Assembly: GCA_016286365.1 (NCBI GenBank)
Contig: JAEESN010000009.1
Location: 1-64,000 of the forward strand
DNA: 64,000 bases
Direction of reading: 5' to 3'
Source of the DNA: Treponema sp.
Lineage (GTDB): Bacteria; Spirochaetota; Spirochaetia; Treponematales; Treponemataceae
A program made the position numbers and the translations under genes. Of this stretch, positions 1-8,031 are shown in pieces (the first letter of the stretch is position 1; the number at the start of each line of letters is the position of its first letter). A model generated the notes under the pieces. That model was not told the DNA's origin. It saw nothing but the letters and a program-made list of their open reading frames with translations, and did no database searches.

Positions 1-848
1 AGGAACAGGAAGTCGAAGAAGTTGTAGAAGAATATAAAGGACCTACAGCCGACGACCTTAGACGCGAGGCAGAAAATTTTAAGACCCAGTGGGAATCTGA
101 AAAACAGCAGATGATTAATCAGGCTCAAGCCTCTGCCGACGATATCGTAAAAAAAGCCGAAGAAGCGGCCTTCGCCGAAGTGAAGAGACAGACAGACCAG
201 GCCCAGATCATAAAGACAGATGCAGAAGCAGAAGCTAATCAGATAATAGAAAACGCAAAAGCAGAAGCAGCACAGATTATTGCAAATGCACAGGCAGAAC
301 GCGACAGACTCCAGCGCGACGCACATAAAGAAGGATTTGATCAGGGACACGAAGAAGGATATGCAAGAGGTGTTGGCGAAGTAGACCGCCTTATTGAACG
401 AATGCATAAAATGCTCGAAGCCGTAATGCTCCGCCGCGAAGAAATCCTTTCCGACACAGAAAGCCAGATTGTAGAACTTGTAATTTTAATGGCACGCAAG
501 GTAATCAAGATTCTTTCCGAAAACCAAAAAAATGTTGTTATGGCAAATACACTTGCTGCCCTCAAAAAAGTTAAAACCCGCGGAAATGTTACCCTCCGTG
601 TTAATCTTGAAGATGTAAAACTTACAACAGAAAACGTTTCTGAATTCATCAAGCACGTAGAAAACGTAAAGGGAATTACAGTACTCGAAGACTCTTCTGT
701 AGAAAAGGGTGGATGTATTGTAGAAACAGACTTTGGTGCAATCGATGCACGTATTTCAAGTCAGCTCCAAGAACTCGAAAATAAGATTCTTGAAGTTTCT
801 CCTGTTAAAAATATTAAACGCTCAGATTCACTTGCAGCATCAGAATAA
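1..848 (+). CDS. fliH: Flagellar export ATPase regulator FliH, 5' end outside window
   Basis: The frame is open from the first complete codon (base 3), so the gene begins upstream and the ATG at 111 in the ORF track is internal. FliH is known to bind the export ATPase FliI and tether it to the flagellar type III export gate. The visible part has a long Ala/Glu/Gln-rich helical stretch typical of the FliH stalk, a Gly-spaced helix (FDQGHEEGYARGVGE), and a C-terminal domain with VILMARKVIK and a DFGAIDARI end that fits the FliI-binding domain. fliI follows after 17 bases and fliJ after that, the usual flagellar order. The identification rests on both sequence character and context. Confidence 0.9.
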   Translation, partial: EQEVEEVVEEYKGPTADDLRREAENFKTQWESEKQQMINQAQASADDIVKKAEEAAFAEVKRQTDQAQIIKTDAEAEANQIIENAKAEAAQIIANAQAERDRLQRDAHKEGFDQGHEEGYARGVGEVDRLIERMHKMLEAVMLRREEILSDTESQIVELVILMARKVIKILSENQKNVVMANTLAALKKVKTRGNVTLRVNLEDVKLTTENVSEFIKHVENVKGITVLEDSSVEKGGCIVETDFGAIDARISSQLQELENKILEVSPVKNIKRSDSLAASE

Positions 849-865
849 ATTTATTAGAGGTTTTG

Positions 866-2320
866 ATGAGATCTTCTTATACAGGTGAATTTAATTTTTC
901 TAAATATCTCGAACAGGTTTGCGACGCAGAGACAATCCATTATATTGGTCAGGTTACAGGTGTAAAAGGGCTCGAAGTTCAGAGTGAAGGGCCTCGTTCT
1001 GTAATCGGTGAAATATGTACAATTAAACTTGGGGATGGTTCTTCCATTCTTGCAGAAGTTGTAGGCTTGAACGGAAAGGTTGTAAAGCTTTCTCCATTTG
1101 GCGACACAAAGGGTATAGAAGTAGGATGCGAAGTAATTGCAACAGGTTCAGTTCTTCAGGTTCCGGTTGGAAAATCGCTTTTAGGACGTGTTCTTGATGC
1201 AACAGGACATCCTTACGACGACCTTGGAGAAATTGTTCCGGAAAAATATTATCCTGCAGTTGCAAGCGCTCCTAACGCAATGACCCGTCTTCCAATTACA
1301 AAAAGACTTCAGACAGGAATCCGCGCAATCGATTCTCTTTTGACTGTTGGTAAAGGACAGCGTGTCGGTATTTTTGCAGGTTCAGGAATCGGTAAATCAA
1401 CTCTTTTAAGCATGGTAGCAAGAAATACCAATGCAGATGTAAATGTTATAGGTCTTATAGGAGAGCGTGGAAGAGAGCTTTTGGACTTTATTAACCGCGA
1501 CCTTGGAGAAGAAGGATTAAAGAGATCTGTTTTAGTTGTTGCAACAAGCGACCAGCCGGCAATCTGCAGGGTTAGGGCAGCTTATGTATGTACAGCAATT
1601 GCAGAATATTTCCGAGACCAGGGAAAGGACGTAATGCTCATGTTTGATAACCTCACAAGATTCAGTCTTGCACAGAGGGAAATCGGTATTTCGAATGGAG
1701 AGCCTCCAACAGAAAAAGGCTTTACACCAAGTGTTTTTAATATGCTTCCAAAGCTTCTTGAACGAACAGGAACCAACGACAAAGGCTCAATCACTGCTTT
1801 ATATGCTGTTTTAGTAGAAGGCGATGATATGAATAACCCTATTGCCGATGCAGTTCGTGGTATTCTTGACGGTCACGTTGTTTTAGACAGAAAACTTGCA
1901 CAGGCAAATCACTATCCTGCAATAGATGTCCTTCAGTCAATAAGCCGTCTTTCAAAGAGAGTTTCCGGTCCAAATACTAAACAGGCTGTTACAAGAATCA
2001 GAAGGCTCATGTCTACTTACGAAGAAAACGAAACTATGATTACAGCCGGTATCTATCAGAAAGGAACTTCTGCGGAAATAGACGAAGCTATAGAAATGCA
2101 CCCTGCAATCGAAGAATTTTTGATGCAGGAAGAAGAAGAAATGTGCACTATGGAAGATACACTTAAAAAACTATCTGACCTTTCTGGCATAGAAATCCCC
2201 GAAAGCGAATATGATGAAAATGCCGGTAATGTAAAAGAAACTCAGCCACAGGATGATGAAAATTCTGAAACTCCCGAACAGCCCGACAGTAAACCTTCTT
2301 TTACAGACACATTAATTTAA
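866..2320 (+). CDS. fliI: Flagellum-specific ATP synthase/export ATPase FliI
   Basis: FliI is the cytoplasmic ATPase that energises and chaperones entry of flagellar subunits into the export gate. The protein (484 aa) shows the F1-beta-like fold: Walker A GSGIGKST near residue 172, Walker B LMFDNLTR near 259, and the family stretch GERGREL near 200. A C-terminal acidic tail of about 40 residues (DDENSETPEQPDSK) extends beyond the usual end. The ORF track starts at a TTG (863); the next codon, ATG at 866, sits 5 bases after AGAGG and is the better start. It lies between fliH and fliJ in one operon. Confidence 0.97.
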   Translation: MRSSYTGEFNFSKYLEQVCDAETIHYIGQVTGVKGLEVQSEGPRSVIGEICTIKLGDGSSILAEVVGLNGKVVKLSPFGDTKGIEVGCEVIATGSVLQVPVGKSLLGRVLDATGHPYDDLGEIVPEKYYPAVASAPNAMTRLPITKRLQTGIRAIDSLLTVGKGQRVGIFAGSGIGKSTLLSMVARNTNADVNVIGLIGERGRELLDFINRDLGEEGLKRSVLVVATSDQPAICRVRAAYVCTAIAEYFRDQGKDVMLMFDNLTRFSLAQREIGISNGEPPTEKGFTPSVFNMLPKLLERTGTNDKGSITALYAVLVEGDDMNNPIADAVRGILDGHVVLDRKLAQANHYPAIDVLQSISRLSKRVSGPNTKQAVTRIRRLMSTYEENETMITAGIYQKGTSAEIDEAIEMHPAIEEFLMQEEEEMCTMEDTLKKLSDLSGIEIPESEYDENAGNVKETQPQDDENSETPEQPDSKPSFTDTLI

Positions 2321-2332
2321 TAAATCACGCCT

Positions 2333-2770
2333 ATGAAAAAGTTTTCGTTTGATTTACAAAAAGTCCTCGATTACAGAAAATTTGAGCAGGAACAGGCGGA
2401 AACAGAACTTGCAAAGGCATTAGCCGTAGAAAACGAAATCAATCAGAATCTTAAAACCATTGCCGCCCAGCACGTTGCTTCGAATAAGCAGATAGACGGA
2501 CACGTTGAGTTCGAAGATATGATGGCACACAGTCAGTATTCAAATCTGCTTGAGTATCAGAAAGAAGAGCTTTTAAAACAGCTTGCACAGGCACAGATTG
2601 TAATAGAAGAAAAAAGAAAAGTCTTAACTGAATGCATGAAAAAAACACTTGCCCTTGAAAAGTTAAAAGAAAAAGAGCTTAATGATTACAAAAAAGCTCT
2701 TTCCCGTGAAGAAAATAATTTTATTGATGAGCTTGGCGCCCAGGGTTATTTCCGTAAGACATTTAATTAA
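2333..2770 (+). CDS. fliJ: Flagellar export chaperone FliJ
   Basis: A 145-residue, almost entirely helical protein beginning MKKFSFDLQKVLDYRK, which is the characteristic FliJ opening (F-x-F-x-L-x-x-V-L-x-x-R). FliJ is the coiled-coil stalk protein of the flagellar export apparatus; it inserts into the FliI hexamer and cycles chaperones. The gene follows fliI by 12 bases and is the last gene of the flagellar run here, since the next gene is on the other strand. FliJ sequences are poorly conserved, so position downstream of fliI carries much of the weight. Confidence 0.88.
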   Translation: MKKFSFDLQKVLDYRKFEQEQAETELAKALAVENEINQNLKTIAAQHVASNKQIDGHVEFEDMMAHSQYSNLLEYQKEELLKQLAQAQIVIEEKRKVLTECMKKTLALEKLKEKELNDYKKALSREENNFIDELGAQGYFRKTFN

Positions 2771-2824
2771 TCATAATTATTTCCGATTAATCCCACAGAC
2801 TAAACCCCGGCAGTCAATTTTCAA

Positions 2825-4480
2825 TTAATACTTAAATGCACTTCCACCAATGAACTCGCGGATGATTGAACGAGGAGGTACTGCTGTTGGTGCAATTGTT
2901 GCAAAGTTTTCGAGGAAGTTTAAAAGGCGCTGTGCTTCTGAATACTGAGGCATTGTAGGCATTACGCGGCGTAAGAGCGGAGCTGCATAAACACGAAGAA
3001 CAGAAAGTTCATAATCAAGCGCTGTATTTAAAATTGCATCTGCGTTATCGTGGAACGGGAAGATGTGAAGTTCTTCTCCTTTCTGAACGCTCGGCCACAT
3101 TTCTATTGTTCCTTCTGCAGGCTTTCCGCGGAAATTGTTGTCTCTTACAATTCGTCTGATTAAGCGGTTATCGCTTGTAGAAACACGGTTATGGTCATCA
3201 AGGTTCAGCTGGGTGAGTGCCGAAAGATAAATCTTGAATTTCAACTCATCAGGAATTTTTGGAGTGAGCTTTGGATTAAGTCCGTGAATTCCTTCCATAA
3301 TAAGGATTTCGTTTTCTTTTAAAGTCATCTTATTTTTTTCGTCAAAATAACTTGTGCCAGTGTGGAAGTCGTAACTTGGGATGTTTACTTCTTTTCCTGC
3401 AAATAAATCCACAAGGTTCTGATTCAATAAATCGATGTTCAGAGCTTCAAGACATTCAAAATCAGGCTGTCCGTTTTCATCTAAAGGAGTTTTATCTTTT
3501 CCGGCATAATAACAGTCAAGGCTGATTACTTTTGGTACGAATCCCATTGCCTGTAATTCAAGTCCGAGTTTTTTTGCAGAAGTTGTTTTTCCCGATGATG
3601 AAGGACCTGCGATTAAAACAACGCGTACTTTTTTGCTTTTTACAATCTGAGAGGCAATATCTGCAATGCATTTTTCCTGATGAGTTTCTGCAATATCAAT
3701 AAAGTCATTGATTTTTCTGTTAGCAATCATGTCGTTTAACGAAGCAGCAGTTGTTACGTTTACTCTTTTTCCCCAGTCCTTATACTGTTTGTAAATGCTG
3801 AAGAGTTTTGATTCATCCTTGAATTTTGGAAGGAGAGAAGGTGCCTTTGTTTTTGGGAAGCGGAGGAGTAATCCATCCTGATATTTAATCAGATCAAAAA
3901 CCTGAAGTGAACCGGTTGAAAGAACAAGAGGACCAAAATATAAATCAGAGAAGTTATCGATTGTATTGATGTGAACTGTTGATTTACATGTGTGGAAAAG
4001 CTGTTTTCTTGTTTCAACAAGGTTTAATTTTTCAAAAAGATTTACAGCCTGCTCCCAGGAAATATATTCAGATTTGATTTTGATATCCTTATTAATCATT
4101 TCCTGCATTTCTTTCTTTAATTTTTCTGCATCAATAGGTTTTGAATCAAAGGTGTAGTAATATCCATAAGAGATGCTGTTTCCTACAGTGATTCGGCTTT
4201 TAGGGTCGATTTTGTGTGCTGCAGCTGCAAGTAAAAGACAGAGTGAGCGGCGGTAAACAGCCATTCCTTCGCGTGTATTGTTATAAACAGGTTCAACCTT
4301 GCAGTCAAATTCGAGCGGTGTATTTAAAGAAGTAAGTTCATTATTTATTTTTGCTGCTACAAGCTGTGCTCCGTTGATTGAAGATCCAGGCATAAAACTG
4401 AAAACCTGTGTTCCTTTTTCTGCATCAGCTGTAACTTCTTTTCCGTCACGTAAATAGGTGATTTTGATAGTATTTGTCAT
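2825..4480 (-). CDS. TGS-domain / uridine-kinase-like nucleoside kinase
   Basis: A 551-residue multidomain protein. The first about 60 residues resemble a TGS domain (ITYLRDGKEVTADAEKGT); the middle (about 65-250) resembles the second additional domain of threonyl-tRNA synthetase; the C-terminal half is a phosphoribulokinase/uridine-kinase P-loop domain with GPSSSGKTTSAKK near residue 293 and LDCYYAGKDKTP downstream. Such fusions occur in spirochaetes and Firmicutes as putative nucleoside kinases; the substrate is not established by the sequence. The ORF track starts 12 bases earlier, but the GGAG ribosome-binding site lies inside that extension, so the ATG at 4480 (MTNTIK) is the start. It is a single-gene unit converging on fliJ. 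Confidence 0.85.
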   Translation of the reverse strand: MTNTIKITYLRDGKEVTADAEKGTQVFSFMPGSSINGAQLVAAKINNELTSLNTPLEFDCKVEPVYNNTREGMAVYRRSLCLLLAAAAHKIDPKSRITVGNSISYGYYYTFDSKPIDAEKLKKEMQEMINKDIKIKSEYISWEQAVNLFEKLNLVETRKQLFHTCKSTVHINTIDNFSDLYFGPLVLSTGSLQVFDLIKYQDGLLLRFPKTKAPSLLPKFKDESKLFSIYKQYKDWGKRVNVTTAASLNDMIANRKINDFIDIAETHQEKCIADIASQIVKSKKVRVVLIAGPSSSGKTTSAKKLGLELQAMGFVPKVISLDCYYAGKDKTPLDENGQPDFECLEALNIDLLNQNLVDLFAGKEVNIPSYDFHTGTSYFDEKNKMTLKENEILIMEGIHGLNPKLTPKIPDELKFKIYLSALTQLNLDDHNRVSTSDNRLIRRIVRDNNFRGKPAEGTIEMWPSVQKGEELHIFPFHDNADAILNTALDYELSVLRVYAAPLLRRVMPTMPQYSEAQRLLNFLENFATIAPTAVPPRSIIREFIGGSAFKY

Positions 4481-4517
4481 AGATGTCTCCATAAAGTAAA
4501 TTCTATAAGTATAATTC

Positions 4518-4546
4518 AGTATAATGGATGATTTGCTAAAAGTAAA
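4518..4546 (-). promoter_or_regulatory. Promoter for nucleoside-kinase gene
   Basis: Read on the minus strand, TTTACT and TATACT are separated by 17 bases. The -10 lies 37 bases before the start codon at 4480, leaving room for the GGAG ribosome-binding site. The -35 is imperfect and a second TATACT lies just downstream. Confidence 0.45.
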
Positions 4547-4606
4547 ATCATTAAAAATCCGATATTTATAAGATTTCGTTATCTTTAATATTAAGACTTT
4601 TCTTAA

Positions 4607-4636
4607 TTGTCATTTTATATATAGTAATGCTATAAT
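4607..4636 (+). promoter_or_regulatory. Promoter of secreted protease gene (candidate leaderless)
   Basis: TTGTCA (4607-4612) and a perfect TATAAT (4631-4636) are separated by 18 bases. Only 8 bases separate the -10 from the ATG at 4645, so transcription would begin at or within a few bases of the start codon. No Shine-Dalgarno sequence is present. Confidence 0.65.
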
Positions 4637-4644
4637 TAATCATT

Positions 4645-6309
4645 ATGAAAAATTACAAGTTTATTTTATTAAAGTTATTTTTAATAACAGTATGTTTATG
4701 GTCGGCTAGTGCTTCAGGAATGAGGGACTATGTATGTATTGTAAATGCCAATTATTCGGAAGAGAATAAAGCCTTTCTTAATAACTACAAGAACACCATG
4801 GTATCAAGCGGCTACAGCGATTTTGGTAAGTACATTGATGACTACCTTAAAGGTTCGTTTGGTTCCGGTTTTGTTTATACAGCATCGAATGGAAAGAGTT
4901 ATATCATTACCAACAGACACGTTATTTCTTCTGGTAAAACAGCAACAGTAAAATTCGAAAAAGATGATGGTACTTACGACGAGTATAAGGATCTTGTAAT
5001 TCTCGGTGTAGATGAAGATCTTGACCTTGCCGTAATTGAATTACCTTCTTCTTTCAAGCGAAGCGGATTGTCTTTCAGCACTGCTAAAGTTGAAGATGGA
5101 CAGGATGTATATACAGCAGGTTTCCCTGGTCTTGGAGATGAACCTGTATGGCAGCTTGGAAAAGGTATTGTATCTAACTCATCAGCAAGAATTAAAGAAC
5201 TCATTGATCCAGAGATTTCTGTTTTGATTCAGCATTCTGCCCAGGTAGATGGAGGTAATTCGGGTGGTCCATTGTTGATTCAGAGCTCTAAATCAAGAGG
5301 TGGATATGCTGTTATCGGTATTAACACATGGAAAGCTATTAAGCGTGAAAACACTAACTTTGCAGTTCCTGCAACAGTTGTAAAAAAATCTGTTGATACA
5401 ATCATTGCTTCTAAAGGAAAGAACAATAAGATTTCGGACAGACTTACAAAGTTCAACGCATCGATTGCAAACGAAGAAGAAACTTTCTATAACTTTTCAA
5501 GATATATTTCTAACGAAATGGTATCTAAGACAAAGGGAAAAGTTTTTACAAATATTCTTAATGCTGCATCAAGCTCAGCTTACAAAATCATCCTGAGCAC
5601 TTTTGCAAACGATCCTATTGAGGGTGTAAAATACGCTTTATCTTATTACATCTGGACATCGTTCAAAAAGAGCGGAAAAACTATTGAATATACAACAGGG
5701 GATCCGGTTTCTACAGAAAGAGGTTATGATGTAGCTTTCGCAATCAATGGAAAAAAATCACTCTCTTCTTCATGGATTAATGAACAGGGAATCTGGAGAC
5801 TCGTTGATTTTAATGGAATCATTTCCGGCGAAAACGTAGAAATGGAAAAAACATTCAGCATGACAAATCCATATGTCTTCAAAGTCTACGGAGGATATTC
5901 TTCTCTTGATGTTAATGGTCTTGAAGGAAGCGGCTTTGCATTTGAAGGTGGTATTCAGTTCTCTACTGTAGAGATTTTTGGTGGAATTAAAAAAGGTTTT
6001 CCTTCGGATGATGGTAAGGGATACATGTTCGGTTCAAAAGGATTTTTGCCTCTGAACTTCGGAAACTTTATCATTCAGCCGGGATTTGGTTTTGAAGGTG
6101 ATTTCTACGATAGTTATTATTTTGGACACGGTTTCCTTCTGTGTTTATTTGCAGAACTTGACTTTACTTACTGTATTTCAGATAAAATCGGTATAGGTGT
6201 CTGTGGAAAATATCTAAAATCATTCTTTGGTGACGACAAGGCATCAGGCTTTACAGTAACTGCAGGTTTAAGATTCGGCTTTGGCGGTGGTGGTTCTACA
6301 CTCTGGTAA
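4645..6309 (+). CDS. Secreted trypsin-like serine protease with beta-barrel-like C-terminus
   Basis: The protein (554 aa) has an N-terminal signal peptide (KFILLKLFLITVCLWSASAS) and an S1-type protease domain with a complete catalytic triad: His in TNRHV (about 92), Asp in DLDLAV (about 127) and Ser in DGGNSGGPL (about 206). This is the HtrA/trypsin-like arrangement, but no PDZ domain follows. A middle region of about 200 residues is unassigned. From about residue 410 the sequence becomes rich in alternating aromatic and glycine strands (YGGYSS, GFGFEGDF) and ends in LRFGFGGGGSTLW, resembling an outer-membrane barrel. I infer a periplasmic or surface protease anchored by a small barrel. The signal peptide supports this start, which lacks a ribosome-binding site. 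Confidence 0.8.
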   Translation: MKNYKFILLKLFLITVCLWSASASGMRDYVCIVNANYSEENKAFLNNYKNTMVSSGYSDFGKYIDDYLKGSFGSGFVYTASNGKSYIITNRHVISSGKTATVKFEKDDGTYDEYKDLVILGVDEDLDLAVIELPSSFKRSGLSFSTAKVEDGQDVYTAGFPGLGDEPVWQLGKGIVSNSSARIKELIDPEISVLIQHSAQVDGGNSGGPLLIQSSKSRGGYAVIGINTWKAIKRENTNFAVPATVVKKSVDTIIASKGKNNKISDRLTKFNASIANEEETFYNFSRYISNEMVSKTKGKVFTNILNAASSSAYKIILSTFANDPIEGVKYALSYYIWTSFKKSGKTIEYTTGDPVSTERGYDVAFAINGKKSLSSSWINEQGIWRLVDFNGIISGENVEMEKTFSMTNPYVFKVYGGYSSLDVNGLEGSGFAFEGGIQFSTVEIFGGIKKGFPSDDGKGYMFGSKGFLPLNFGNFIIQPGFGFEGDFYDSYYFGHGFLLCLFAELDFTYCISDKIGIGVCGKYLKSFFGDDKASGFTVTAGLRFGFGGGGSTLW

Positions 6310-6321
6310 CAGTCTGGAATA

Positions 6322-6350
6322 TTGATAATTTTTTACGTTTGTGTTAAATT
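6322..6350 (+). promoter_or_regulatory. Possible yebC promoter
   Basis: TTGATA and TAAATT with 17 bases between them, about 40 bases before yebC. The -10 is weak, and it overlaps an inverted repeat described separately. Confidence 0.35.
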
Positions 6351-6373
6351 AAATTATTATTCGTAATTTAATT
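6347..6373. repeat. Perfect 10-bp inverted repeat in yebC leader
   Basis: AATTAAATTA (6347-6356) and its exact complement TAATTTAATT (6364-6373) flank a 7-base loop, TTATTCG. The second arm ends 6 bases before the AAGGAG ribosome-binding site of yebC. It could be an operator or an RNA hairpin; the all-AT stem would be weak. Confidence 0.6.
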
Positions 6374-6389
6374 AAATAAGGAGTTCCTA

Positions 6390-7133
6390 ATGTCAGGACA
6401 TAGTAAATGGGCCACCATTAAACATGCAAAGGGTTTGGCCGATGCAAAACGTGGTAAGATTTTTACCAAATTTATTAAGGAAATTTCTATTGCTGCACGT
6501 ATGGGTGGTGGAGATCCTAACTCTAACCCTCGTCTTAGAACTGTAATCATCAAAGCTCGTGCTGCTAATATGCCTAAAGATAACATTGAACGTGCTATCA
6601 AAAAAGGTACCGGTGAAGACGGTGGAGCAGCGTACGAAGAATACTTATACGAAGGTTATGCTCCTGGTGGTGTAGCTGTAATGGTAGAAGTTCTTTCAGA
6701 TAACAAAAACCGTGCAGCCGCAGACGTAAAAAATATTTTTGCAAAGAACGGTGGAAACCTTGGTACTTCTGGATCTGTATCACGTATGTTCCAGAGAAAA
6801 GGTACAATCGAAATCGATGCAGAAAAAGCTTCTGAAGATGAAGTAATGGAAATTGCTCTTGAAGCTGGTGCAGACGATATCGTAAACGAAGACGGAATTA
6901 TCACAGTAACAACTGCTCCTGATGCATTCACTGCTGTTGCAGAAGCATTACAGGATAAAGGAATCGAAACACTTTCTGCTGATGTAGGAATGGTTCCTGA
7001 TGCATATACTCCAGTAGATAAAGATACAGCTGCAAAAGTTCAGCGCCTTATCGACCGCCTCGAAGACAACGACGATGTTCAGAACGTATATCACACCGCT
7101 GAATATCCAGACGACTTCGTGCCAGAGGAGTAA
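6390..7133 (+). CDS. yebC: YebC/PmpR family protein
   Basis: The protein (247 aa) opens with MSGHSKWATIKHAKGLAD, the signature of the YebC/PmpR family, and keeps normal family length. Members are described as DNA-binding transcriptional regulators and, more recently, as factors that help ribosomes through proline stretches; which role holds here cannot be decided from sequence. AAGGAG lies 6 bases before the ATG. In many bacteria yebC sits next to ruvC, ruvA and ruvB, and the same association appears here with two unrelated genes interposed. The gene is followed by three hairpin repeats and a terminator. Confidence 0.97.
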   Translation: MSGHSKWATIKHAKGLADAKRGKIFTKFIKEISIAARMGGGDPNSNPRLRTVIIKARAANMPKDNIERAIKKGTGEDGGAAYEEYLYEGYAPGGVAVMVEVLSDNKNRAAADVKNIFAKNGGNLGTSGSVSRMFQRKGTIEIDAEKASEDEVMEIALEAGADDIVNEDGIITVTTAPDAFTAVAEALQDKGIETLSADVGMVPDAYTPVDKDTAAKVQRLIDRLEDNDDVQNVYHTAEYPDDFVPEE

Positions 7134-7134
7134 T

Positions 7135-7319
7135 AATAGCAAAAGCGTTAAAAAAAATCACGAAGACTTGGAGCGATTTTTTAGCTTTTACCTTTATAAC
7201 AATAGCAACTGCGTTAAAAAAAATTGCGAAGACTTGGAGCATTTTTCTAGCAGTTACCTAATTTAATAGCAGAATCGTTAAAAAAAATAGCGAAAACATG
7301 GAGCAATTTTTTAGATTCT
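7135..7319. repeat. Three tandem 64-66 bp hairpin repeats with compensatory stem changes
   Basis: Units begin at 7135, 7201 and 7265, each with AATAGC, then a variable 5-mer, then CGTTAAAAAAAAT, a loop around GAAGACTTGGAGC, TTTTTTAG or TTTTTCTAG, then the reverse complement of the 5-mer and AC. The 5-mer pairs are AAAAG/CTTTT, AACTG/CAGTT and AGAAT/ATTCT. The constant core also pairs (TAAAAAA with TTTTTTA), with GT bulged. Stem pairing is thus preserved while its sequence changes. Small ORFs on both strands (7075-7266 +, 7048-7242 -) are translations of the repeat and are not called as genes. Confidence 0.85.
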
Positions 7320-7328
7320 ACTTCTTAC

Positions 7329-7349
7329 TAAAGAAAACACTTTTCTTTA
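7329..7349. other. Short perfect hairpin upstream of the terminator
   Basis: TAAAGAAAA and TTTTCTTTA pair perfectly around a 3-base loop (CAC). It lies between the hairpin repeats and the terminator-like structure; no function is assignable. Confidence 0.4.
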
Positions 7350-7351
7350 TT

Positions 7352-7388
7352 GAAAAACTCGTTCATAATATATGTGGACGGGTTTTTT
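7352..7388 (+). terminator. Terminator-like hairpin after yebC
   Basis: GAAAAACTCG (7352-7361) pairs with CGGGTTTTTTC (one G-T wobble) around a 17-base loop, and the descending arm is itself a T run. It would end the yebC transcript, just before the ribosome-binding site of the next gene. Confidence 0.55.
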
Positions 7389-7413
7389 CATTTTAAAAAC
7401 AAGGAGTAAAAAA

Positions 7414-8010
7414 ATGTTTGGAAAAAATGATAAGGAAAATGAATTAAGAAAAATAACTGAAGAAAAAAAGAATTCGTTATTTACAGAATCAGACGATGAC
7501 ATTAGCGGAGAGAATAATTACATCCAGGGAGCTGTTGGAAGCCTTGTTGGTGCTCTGTTAGGCTCTGTTATCTGGTTTTTAATCGGTATGGTTGGCTTTT
7601 ATGCTTCTATTGCAGGTTATGCAATTGCATTCTGTGCATTTAAAGGCTATCAGCTTATGAAGGGAAAGCTTACCCGAGTTGCCGTTGTAATCAATATTGT
7701 GGCAATGCTCGTCGCTTTTCTTGCCGTAAATTATCTTTCATATTTTTATGCAATCCACAAAGAAGTTCCAGATCTTACTTTAAAAGCTTTCGGACAGGTG
7801 TTACCAATAATCATCCGCGAACCAGAAGTTTTAAGAGAAATCTGTTTGAATCTTGGACTTGGTTTACTCTTTATGCTTTTAGGTTCTTACAGGACAATCA
7901 AAGAATGCTTTGACTTTATTAAAAAGAAGGAAGAAAAGAATAACGTTCAGGATAATCCTGTTATAGAAGATAATTCATTAGACAAGACTGATTCAAAAGA
8001 AAGCGAATAA
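7414..8010 (+). CDS. Conserved hypothetical multi-pass membrane protein
   Basis: Translated from the ATG at 7414, which follows AAGGAG by 7 bases; the ORF track's earlier start lies in the terminator loop. The protein (198 aa) has a charged N-terminus (FGKNDKENELRK), then a Gly/Ala-rich pair of membrane segments (GSLVGALLGSVIWFLIGMVG and GFYASIAGYAIAF), a third (VVINIVAMLVAFLAVNYLSY) and a fourth (LGLGLLFMLLGSY), and a charged acidic tail. Similar small membrane proteins of unknown function are common in Firmicutes and spirochaetes. It lies 21 bases upstream of ruvC and is probably cotranscribed with it. No function is assigned. Confidence 0.75.
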   Translation: MFGKNDKENELRKITEEKKNSLFTESDDDISGENNYIQGAVGSLVGALLGSVIWFLIGMVGFYASIAGYAIAFCAFKGYQLMKGKLTRVAVVINIVAMLVAFLAVNYLSYFYAIHKEVPDLTLKAFGQVLPIIIREPEVLREICLNLGLGLLFMLLGSYRTIKECFDFIKKKEEKNNVQDNPVIEDNSLDKTDSKESE

Positions 8011-8031
8011 TTTTGTACAAAGAATAATCTT

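Noticed and set aside
7048-7266. Small ORFs on both strands through the hairpin repeats (7075-7266 +, 7048-7242 -)
   Set aside because: Their sequence is just the repeat translated (for example LQVFVIFFNA repeated); they overlap yebC and lack ribosome-binding sites.
7135-7319. Integron attC array or CRISPR array
   Set aside because: The units are contiguous with no spacers of constant length, so not CRISPR. The paired ends lack the RYYYAAC/GTTRRRY core sites in the right positions and no integrase or cassette genes are nearby, so not attC.
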